From IMG/VR virus record IMGVR_UViG_3300025759_000853, positions 1 through 21,267 of that record: a DNA stretch of 21,267 nucleotides; one strand, 5' to 3'. The notes beneath the pieces are model-generated. The model searched no databases. It was not told where the DNA came from and worked only from the letters and a program-made list of their open reading frames with translations. The position numbers were made by a program, and so were the translations under genes. This DNA comes from a virus. Shown piece by piece: positions 16,768-21,267 of this stretch; the stretch's first letter is position 1, and each line of letters begins with the position of its first letter.

Positions 16768-16985
16768 TAATAATCTAAATTGTATTCTATAGAAACAGCC
16801 ATATTGCCGTTAAAATGTTTCCAAGGTAATTGTGCGCCGTCTTTTTGTATATATATAGCGTACCCATTATCTTCTTCTAATATATCACAAATTGTGTGCC
16901 CGCCGTAAACTTCTTGCCCTACAGAATAATGCATGGCTTCATTCTTATAGTCTTGACCAATAGATATTTTTCTAATTAATTTCAT
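16767..16985 (-). CDS. Small conserved phage protein, function unknown
   Basis: I choose ATG 16985, giving 72 residues starting MKLIRKISIGQDYKNEAMHY. An upstream ATG at 17021 lies inside the peptidase gene and would add 12 residues of overlapping coding sequence. The chosen start is 10 bases after the peptidase stop, behind an A/T-rich leader. The protein has VGQEVYGGHTICDILEEDNG, AIYIQKDG, LPWKHFNGN and VSIEYNLDY, an alternating beta-like pattern. There is no membrane segment. I recall similar proteins in marine phages but no function for them. The stop overlaps the next start, so it is translationally coupled to the GroES-like gene. Confidence 0.6.
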   Translation of the reverse strand: MKLIRKISIGQDYKNEAMHYSVGQEVYGGHTICDILEEDNGYAIYIQKDGAQLPWKHFNGNMAVSIEYNLDY

Positions 16986-16995
16986 TGTAGTTATT

Positions 16996-17328
16996 TTAAT
17001 ATGTCCATATTGAAGTAACACGGGATAAGTCTAATCCAAGATGTACAAAATTTGATTTTCTTGATATACCAATTCTTTTACAACCTAAATTTATTGCCGC
17101 TTCTACTATTTCATAAACAGGTGTACCACCAATAGCAGCAACATCAATAGCTAAGCCTGTTGTATGTTCACCCGGACTTTTTTTCTTTGCTTCAATAGGA
17201 TGATCTGGCGATCTATATCCAGAAGTGATTATAAGTTCTGCGCCAATAGCTTTTTCAAGATTGTTTGCAAATTCTATCATTCTAGGATTTAAATCTTCTA
17301 AATTTACATTTGATTGCGCTTTTTTCAT
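16996..17328 (-). CDS. M15-family peptidase, probable endolysin
   Basis: A 110-residue peptidase of the M15 family (D-Ala-D-Ala carboxypeptidase / L-Ala-D-Glu endopeptidase type), which cuts cross-linking or stem peptides in peptidoglycan. The family signature is visible as SGYRS (36-40, Arg39), SPGEHTTGLAIDV (51-63, with His55 and Asp62 as likely zinc ligands), and NFVHLGLD (93-100, His96 as the third ligand). It has no signal peptide, so export would depend on the holin. It is short, a bare catalytic domain without a wall-binding module. The start is fused to the stop of the small membrane protein gene (ATGA). With the holin and membrane protein upstream it makes up a lysis cassette. Confidence 0.8.
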   Translation of the reverse strand: MKKAQSNVNLEDLNPRMIEFANNLEKAIGAELIITSGYRSPDHPIEAKKKSPGEHTTGLAIDVAAIGGTPVYEIVEAAINLGCKRIGISRKSNFVHLGLDLSRVTSIWTY

Positions 17329-17477
17329 TTCTTAAGCTTTTGATATATATTTATACTTGTATATCCTATAGTTAATAATAGAACAATAGTCTGTAGCAGT
17401 GGGTTGATACCTTCTACGAATGGAGAACTTGCTATTAATGCCGTTATGTTTATGCCGTATATTTTTAAATCTGTCAT
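17325..17477 (-). CDS. Small single-pass membrane protein in the lysis cassette
   Basis: A 50-residue gene, short enough to be overlooked. It reads MTDLKIYGINITALIASSPF, then a hydrophobic stretch LLQTIVLLLTIGYTSI (about 27-42) and a basic end INIYQKLKK. The hydrophobic stretch is a likely membrane segment, and residues 9-20 may form a second, weaker one. It begins in an ATGA overlap with the holin stop (bases 17477-17474) and ends in an ATGA overlap with the peptidase start (17328-17325). This double coupling is the main evidence that it is real. Possible roles are a second holin, an antiholin-like regulator or a spanin-like accessory; the sequence does not choose between them. It is not a lipoprotein (no Cys). 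Confidence 0.7.
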   Translation of the reverse strand: MTDLKIYGINITALIASSPFVEGINPLLQTIVLLLTIGYTSINIYQKLKK

Positions 17478-17890
17478 TTGTGTCGATTATTACCCATAAT
17501 CTTTTCCGCTCCTCGCGAACCAAAATATCCTATGAATACAATAGTTAATAATTCTTTAACTGTATCTAATTCTTTTATTTCTAAATACCACCCAATTACA
17601 AAAGCAACTGTTAAAAAAACTAAAGTTAGAGGGCGAACATTAGAAGCTAGCCACGTGCCTGAATTCGCATCAGCAACCCATCTTCTGGTTATACCATCCA
17701 TTTCAGCTCTTTCAAGTTCAAGCTTTTTTAATGCTATTTCTTTATCCTCGGCGCTCATGTCAGAACCACCAATTATAGCTTGTATAACATTGCCAACCGG
17801 TGTGTCTTCTGCTATTGCGCCAACTACAGAAGGAATTTTTTGTAATAAAAATTTACCGACCGCAGTTTCTTTAAATTTTTTTTTAGCCAT
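17474..17890 (-). CDS. Holin of the 3TM (GTA holin-like) family
   Basis: A 138-residue membrane protein of the type called holin of 3TMs. The signature RRWVADANSGTWLASNVRPL, at about 69-88, is followed by a hydrophobic segment LTLVFLTVAFVIGWYLEI and a second one TVKELLTIVFIGYFGS. The N-terminal region (about 13-40, LLQKIPSVVGAIAEDTPVG) is amphipathic and may be the third segment. The C-terminus is basic (EKIMGNNRHK). Holins permeabilise the inner membrane at a set time, letting the endolysin reach the wall. Its stop overlaps the start of the 50-residue membrane protein (ATGA). Start: ATGGCT behind an A/T-only leader. Confidence 0.78.
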   Translation of the reverse strand: MAKKKFKETAVGKFLLQKIPSVVGAIAEDTPVGNVIQAIIGGSDMSAEDKEIALKKLELERAEMDGITRRWVADANSGTWLASNVRPLTLVFLTVAFVIGWYLEIKELDTVKELLTIVFIGYFGSRGAEKIMGNNRHK

Positions 17891-17906
17891 TAAATTTAAA
17901 ATTAAT

Positions 17907-18155
17907 TTATTTAGCCTCTACAACCTCTATGGGTTCGTCATCGGTTGATTTTTCTTTTTCAATAGAAGATTTTAAAGCGCTAATAAAAGCATCTTTTCCA
18001 AAAACTAATTGCTGCAAGTTAAACTCGCTTGATTGGATTTTGCGTTGCAAATCAGCTATATGATTTACAATAATTTGTTGTTCGTTTGTTAAATCTTCAA
18101 AGTTGTGTTCTACATCATCAATAAGAATGGTGTTCTTTTCTTTTTTTTCAGCCAT
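17907..18155 (-). CDS. Small coiled-coil phage protein (DUF6447-like)
   Basis: An 82-residue protein. The short beta start TILIDDVEHNFEDLTNEQQ is followed by a long amphipathic helix (IIVNHIADLQRKIQSSEFNL, then VFGKDAFISALKSSIEKEK) and an acidic end. The pattern, I-x-I-D-x-x-E-[YH]-x-x-E-D-L then a helix ending A-F-I-x-A-L, is one I associate with a small family of unknown function found in marine phages (from memory, DUF6447). It lies between tail-fibre-region small genes and the holin. No membrane or DNA-binding feature is visible. Function unknown. Confidence 0.6.
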   Translation of the reverse strand: MAEKKEKNTILIDDVEHNFEDLTNEQQIIVNHIADLQRKIQSSEFNLQQLVFGKDAFISALKSSIEKEKSTDDEPIEVVEAK

Positions 18156-18180
18156 TTTATTAAAATTTAAAGGTTAATAA

Positions 18181-18504
18181 TTATTCCGCGCCAATTGTTT
18201 TGGTAACCACGGTTGGGTTTACCTTTTCTGCTATCTGCGCATCAATAGCATCTTTTTTAGCTTGTACTTCATCTTCACCCATTGCTGCTTCTACCCAGCC
18301 GTTTATATCAGCTTCAGTAATATCCGCAAATGCAGTAAAGTTTGAAAGATCAGAAGTATCTAAAGCAATAGTTCCGTAGGTACTCCCTACATTGCCATCT
18401 GTATCTTCCCCCGTAAGTCTCCAATGTACGTTGAAGATCACGTCTGTTTCTCCTTCAAGCGAAGGATAAGTGTCAACTGTTGTGTTGTTCCAAGTGTAAG
18501 TCAT
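18181..18504 (-). CDS. Small phage protein, tail-region, function unknown
   Basis: A 107-residue protein. Residues 1-50 look like beta strands (MTYTWNNTTVDTYPSLEGET, VIFNVHWRLTGEDTDG, YGTIALDTSD). The second half is helical (FTAFADITEADINGWVEAAM, then DEVQAKKDAIDAQIAEKVNP). The W-R-[LV]-x-G-x-D arrangement with a D-I-T-E-A-D-[IV]-x-G-W-V block is, as I recall, very common in cyanophage and other marine phage genomes beside tail-fibre genes, with no known role. The position is the same here. Start: ATGACTTACACT after an A-run leader. Possibly a tail-fibre accessory or assembly factor, inferred from neighbours only. Confidence 0.6.
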   Translation of the reverse strand: MTYTWNNTTVDTYPSLEGETDVIFNVHWRLTGEDTDGNVGSTYGTIALDTSDLSNFTAFADITEADINGWVEAAMGEDEVQAKKDAIDAQIAEKVNPTVVTKTIGAE

Positions 18505-18511
18505 TTTTTTA

Positions 18512-18880
18512 TTATTCAGTTATTAAATCCCAGGAAAGTGTGTTTTCATTCCATTTATATTCTTGCCCATCATTTGGTTTAGATACAGGTGCTTCCCAAG
18601 AGCATGTATTTTCATTTAATCCCCAACTTTCAAAAGGCTTTGGAGGAATAAAAGCATCTCTAGTAATATCAAACGTATAATCTTTTGCCGCAAATCTTTT
18701 CCTGAATGAGCCATTATATGAAGTCTGGGCCCAATTTGTTTCATTGCCAAATAATGATTTACAAAAATCAATACCTAATGATTCTTCTTCTTCATTATTA
18801 TTATTTGTTATTACTTCATTATTAACAACTATAACCCTTTGAACTATATTATCTTGATTTAATTCTGCAAAATGTGCCAT
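18512..18880 (-). CDS. Small tail-associated phage protein
   Basis: A 122-residue protein starting MAHFAELNQDNIVQRVIVVN. It has an acidic loop (NNNNEEEESLGIDFCKSLFG), then WAQTSYNGSFRKRFAAKDYT and AFIPPKPFESWGLNENTCSW, and ends YKWNENTLSWDLITE. The A-x-I-P-P-K-P-[FY]-x-S-W-x-L-[ND]-E-x-x-C-x-W block is highly conserved in proteins beside tail-fibre genes of marine phages, as I recall, and has no assigned function. A tail-fibre tip or attachment role is plausible from this location. It starts 2 bases after the stop of the glycine-rich protein gene. Confidence 0.65.
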   Translation of the reverse strand: MAHFAELNQDNIVQRVIVVNNEVITNNNNEEEESLGIDFCKSLFGNETNWAQTSYNGSFRKRFAAKDYTFDITRDAFIPPKPFESWGLNENTCSWEAPVSKPNDGQEYKWNENTLSWDLITE

Positions 18881-18882
18881 AA

Positions 18883-19860
18883 TTATGTTGTATAAGTTCC
18901 AGAACCTGTAAATTTTAAAATAGTGTCTGTACCATCAGTAGTTACCGTTGGTGAACCGGTTGTTGTGCCAGAATATGATGCGGTTGGTAATCTTAAAATA
19001 ACAACTCCAGAACCACCGGAAGCCCCGTAAATAGAAGAATCTTCATCACCGCCGCCGCCGCCGCCGCCGCCTGTATTAGCAGTACCAGCTGTTGGCATTA
19101 TGCCGAATACGGTTCCCTGTTCTCCATCACCTCCGGTTCCGCCGCCACCAGAGCCTCCTGATCCACCACCATTACCATCACCCGATCCGCCGCCACCACC
19201 GGAATATGTAATTGAAGTTCCAGTAATTGAATCAGCGCGTCCGGATCCGCCATCACCTCCAACATTACCACCGGGCGAATCACTACCAGCGGTTCCAGCT
19301 CCACCGCCACCGCCTCCACCGTCGCCGCTATCGCCATTTCCACCGTTATTTCCATATTGAGTAATACTTGCGCCGGAATTAGTAGCAAGCCCGCCATCTT
19401 CACCTCTTGATCCACCTCCACCACCAGAAGCACCATCTCTACCAGTTCTTGGATCAGAACTTGAAGCATTATTTCCACCACCACCTCCGCCGGTAGCGGT
19501 AGGTGGGGTTATGCCCGAAAAAGAAAAATAACTTGCGTTCCCATTATTTTGTGCAGTATTATGGTCAGTAACAGATACTCCACCTGCACCTACAGAAACC
19601 GTAATTGTAATACCAGCAGCTGAAATTGTTTCAACTCCTTCATCAACTGAACTTACAAATCCCCCAGCTCCACCGCCTCCAGCTTCATCATTAGTTCTTG
19701 AATACCCGCCAGGACCACCCCCACCAATAACAAGGAAATCTAAATCATATGCGGTAAATGCGTCTGGCCAAATCTGTGTTGATCCAGCGTATACTTTTGA
19801 TAATTGAGAGCCGCCTTTATATATAGCGGAAAGTGATGAAGTATTTCGATGTATTGCCAT
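18883..19860 (-). CDS. Glycine-rich adhesin-like tail protein
   Basis: A 325-residue protein of three parts. Residues 1-33 (TSSLSAIYKGGSQLSKVYAG, then STQIWPD) form an attachment segment of a type repeated in phage tail proteins. Residues about 38-275 are extremely rich in Gly with Ser, Asn and Asp, interrupted by short strands (LDFLVIGGGGPGG, ISAAGITITVSVGAGG, SITYSGGGG), as in polyglycine-II type adhesins such as the T4-like phage gp38. Residues 276-325 end with SGGSGVVILRLP, then PTVTTDGTDTILKFTGSGTY, the canonical C-terminal strand set of glycine-rich phage domains. The gene overlaps the fibre stop by one base (TAATG), so fibre and adhesin are probably made together. Likely role: receptor recognition at the fibre tip, inferred from architecture. 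Two other open frames here arise from the GGN-rich composition. Confidence 0.7.
   Translation of the reverse strand: MAIHRNTSSLSAIYKGGSQLSKVYAGSTQIWPDAFTAYDLDFLVIGGGGPGGYSRTNDEAGGGGAGGFVSSVDEGVETISAAGITITVSVGAGGVSVTDHNTAQNNGNASYFSFSGITPPTATGGGGGGNNASSSDPRTGRDGASGGGGGSRGEDGGLATNSGASITQYGNNGGNGDSGDGGGGGGGAGTAGSDSPGGNVGGDGGSGRADSITGTSITYSGGGGGSGDGNGGGSGGSGGGGTGGDGEQGTVFGIMPTAGTANTGGGGGGGGDEDSSIYGASGGSGVVILRLPTASYSGTTTGSPTVTTDGTDTILKFTGSGTYTT
19049..19071 (-). repeat. CCG/GGC trinucleotide run in the adhesin gene
   Basis: Seven uninterrupted CCG units plus CC (23 bases on the plus strand) encode eight consecutive glycines of the adhesin. Whole-unit slippage keeps the frame, so the run could vary the length of the glycine segment between isolates. 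Confidence 0.8.
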
Positions 19861-21267
19861 TATGTAATAAAATATATTGTATTTGCATCAGGGGTCAAAG
19901 CATCATATTGAGACTGGGTGCCTGACCAATATTTCAGTGGTGATCCACCATTTTGATTATCTGTACTAGGAGCGGGTGGTACGTCAATCCAATCAGTAGC
20001 ACTTCCAGTAGAGCTCAAGAGCTGGCCACTAGTCCCAGATGAGTTTGAAGAATCATAATACGCCCCTGTTACCCTAGCATTTCCTGATACGTGTAATTTC
20101 TGACTCGGACTCGTAATACCTATTCCTACGTTGCCTGAAGAGTCTATGCGCATTCGTTCTATGCCTGCGGTTGAAAATTTAATAGCGGCAGACTCTCTAT
20201 TCAAAAAGTGAACTTCTGAATCATCTTCAAGAATCATTACAAATCCATCACTTGACGTAGTCCCTGAATTTGAGTTTATTAATGCTATCCTTGAATCAGT
20301 TGCTCCATATACAGTTAGGTTGGTAAATGGACTCGTAGTACCTATTCCTACATTCCCCCCGCTCGTTATGCGCATTCGTTCTTGAAATTCTGTTAGCAAC
20401 CGCAAATAAGATGTGCCACTTGTGCTATTAGTTCCTATGTCAAATCCGGCAGTAGTTTGTGAATAAATATTTGTGTATTGACTACCTGTAAATTGAATTT
20501 CGTTAATTGCGTTTTGATTTGGAATTTCAATTTGACCTGCGCTTGTGATTTTCATTCGTTCGGTATTGCTTGTACCAAAAAGAATAGGCGCACTCATTCT
20601 TTGCCACAGAAGCATAGTATCATTTAATCCAGAACCATACCCCAAATAGCCTTTATTTCCTGTTGGGTCATCAAAATTAATTGTATTACTACCACTTCCT
20701 CTTGCGGCCGTAGTTTCTAATCTTAAAATTTCACCTGAGCCCTTAATATGTAATTCAGCGCCTGGACTAGTAACACCTATTCCTACATTCCCACTCGAGG
20801 TTATACGCATTGCTTCGGAATCGACAGAACCCCCGCCGCCACCAGTTCTAAAGACTAATTGGCCAGAGCCCACAGTTGCTCCATAAGCTCTTATTCTTAA
20901 ATCATCCCCTGCCCTATCTAATACGCCTGCGCTTGTTTGAGATGTAGTTAAAGGGCCTTCCCACACAATAGCACCATTAACTTCAAGTTTTTCGGTTGAA
21001 GGTGTTTTACCTATTCCTACTCTACCAGAAGAGTCTATGCGCATTCGTTCTGAACCAGCAGTTTTAAAAGCCATCTGACCATAAGTAGTAGTAGGGGCAT
21101 CAAAAGTTACTAAATCATCAATAGCGACTACTTGACTCGTGCTTACAGTAAGCCCTCTTCCCGAAGTAAAACCTAATTCTAAATGCTTTACGGTAGCAAA
21201 TCCTGTTGAAGAACCACCGTTTACGTGAAGTGGCGCAGCAGGAGTCGTAGTCCCTATTCCCACTTTA
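19860..21267 (-). CDS. Tail fibre protein with repeated shaft modules (partial, cut at the right edge)
   Basis: The reading frame is open to base 21266, so the gene continues past the window. A GTG at 21263 is only a codon inside the repeat, not the start. The visible part (468 codons) is built from modules of about 60-85 residues, each with a hallmark like RMRIDSSGNVGIGTTSP followed by a short strand (KLHVSG, ELHIKG, KLEVNG). Counted from the GTG, modules begin near residues 74, 152, 237, 297 and 371, with part of one at the edge. The motif is typical of tail-fibre and other virion proteins of marine phages. Many such proteins end in a self-cleaving S74 chaperone. This one does not. It ends in YWSGTQSQYDALTPDANTIY and FIT, a short C-terminal signature I recall in other tail proteins. 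The protein probably trimerises as a fibre shaft. Start site and N-terminal tail-binding domain are not in view. Confidence 0.8.
   Translation of the reverse strand, partial: KVGIGTTTPAAPLHVNGGSSTGFATVKHLELGFTSGRGLTVSTSQVVAIDDLVTFDAPTTTYGQMAFKTAGSERMRIDSSGRVGIGKTPSTEKLEVNGAIVWEGPLTTSQTSAGVLDRAGDDLRIRAYGATVGSGQLVFRTGGGGGSVDSEAMRITSSGNVGIGVTSPGAELHIKGSGEILRLETTAARGSGSNTINFDDPTGNKGYLGYGSGLNDTMLLWQRMSAPILFGTSNTERMKITSAGQIEIPNQNAINEIQFTGSQYTNIYSQTTAGFDIGTNSTSGTSYLRLLTEFQERMRITSGGNVGIGTTSPFTNLTVYGATDSRIALINSNSGTTSSDGFVMILEDDSEVHFLNRESAAIKFSTAGIERMRIDSSGNVGIGITSPSQKLHVSGNARVTGAYYDSSNSSGTSGQLLSSTGSATDWIDVPPAPSTDNQNGGSPLKYWSGTQSQYDALTPDANTIYFIT
20137..20160 (-). repeat. Direct repeat in the fibre gene, copy 1
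   Basis: This 24-base stretch is identical to 21028-21051, encoding the same RMRIDSS part of two fibre modules. Partial matches recur in the other modules (for example around 20365-20380 and 20800-20815). The identity of the two copies, 0.9 kb apart, makes recombination that deletes or swaps modules possible. Confidence 0.75.
21028..21051 (-). repeat. Direct repeat in the fibre gene, copy 2
   Basis: Identical over 24 bases to 20137-20160; see that entry. The matches stop exactly at the module boundary on both sides. Confidence 0.75.

Noticed and set aside
17332-17523. 63-residue minus-strand open frame overlapping the holin end
   Set aside because: It overlaps the 50-residue membrane gene in another frame, lacks coupling to its neighbours, and its sequence is basic and shapeless. 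The ATGA-linked 50-residue frame is the better gene.
17478-17948. 156-residue plus-strand open frame opposite the holin
   Set aside because: It is antisense to a well-supported gene; every supported gene is on the minus strand, and no family pattern is visible.
19098-19484. 128-residue minus-strand and nearby plus-strand (19100-19360) frames in the glycine-rich gene
   Set aside because: GGN-rich coding sequence yields stop-free Val/Glu-rich and Pro-rich shadows in other frames; neither has other evidence.
19860-21263. GTG at 21263 as the real start of the fibre gene
   Set aside because: The frame is open upstream to the window edge and the GTG lies inside a VGIGTTTP module, so the gene is cut by the window.

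Overview
The window is a stretch of the late (virion and lysis) module of a tailed phage. It is AT-rich, and every gene I can support reads on the minus strand, so transcription runs from high to low coordinates. Neighbouring genes touch or overlap (TAATG, ATGA) or lie a few bases apart. No gap between genes exceeds about 70 bases, so this looks like one long polycistronic unit. Starts lack a purine-rich Shine-Dalgarno and are preceded by A/T-rich, often A-rich, leaders. Together with the AT bias and Bacteroidetes-style fibronectin-III-like domains, this suggests a phage of a (probably marine) Bacteroidetes host. No sheath, tube or tape-measure gene is seen. Connector- and nozzle-like genes follow the capsid genes, so a short-tailed (podovirus) virion is most likely. 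A distant relation to crAss-like phages is possible but cannot be shown from the sequence alone.

Layout in transcription order. (1) 21267-18883: host-recognition genes, namely a tail fibre cut by the right edge with repeated RMRIDSSGNVGIG modules, then a glycine-rich adhesin-like protein. (2) 18880-17907: three small proteins of types common in marine phages. (3) 17890-16996: a lysis cassette of a 3TM-type holin, a 50-residue membrane protein that is easy to miss, and an M15 peptidase, chained by ATGA overlaps. (4) 16985-15966: a small unknown, a GroES-like protein with two barrel-like halves, and a small helical protein in the terminase small-subunit position. (5) 15966-8661: packaging and head genes (TerL, portal, acidic scaffold-like protein, major capsid protein). 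(6) 8594-6158: a conserved unknown bounded by a hairpin on each side, then two neck/connector-like proteins. (7) 6151-1: four consecutive genes that together look like one tail-nozzle (P22 gp10/T7 gp12-like) protein split into pieces and expanded with fibronectin-III-like domains; the last is cut by the left edge.

The most notable feature is region 7. Sequence blocks that I recall as adjacent in a single nozzle polypeptide of marine phages are here at the starts of separate genes with clean boundaries. The pieces carry one clear and about seven divergent FN3-like domains plus unassigned domains. If right, this is a multi-subunit or surface-decorated nozzle. The claim rests on recalled family patterns and needs a profile search or structure prediction. 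No integrase, tRNA, rRNA, CRISPR array, transposon, replication gene or recognisable promoter was seen.
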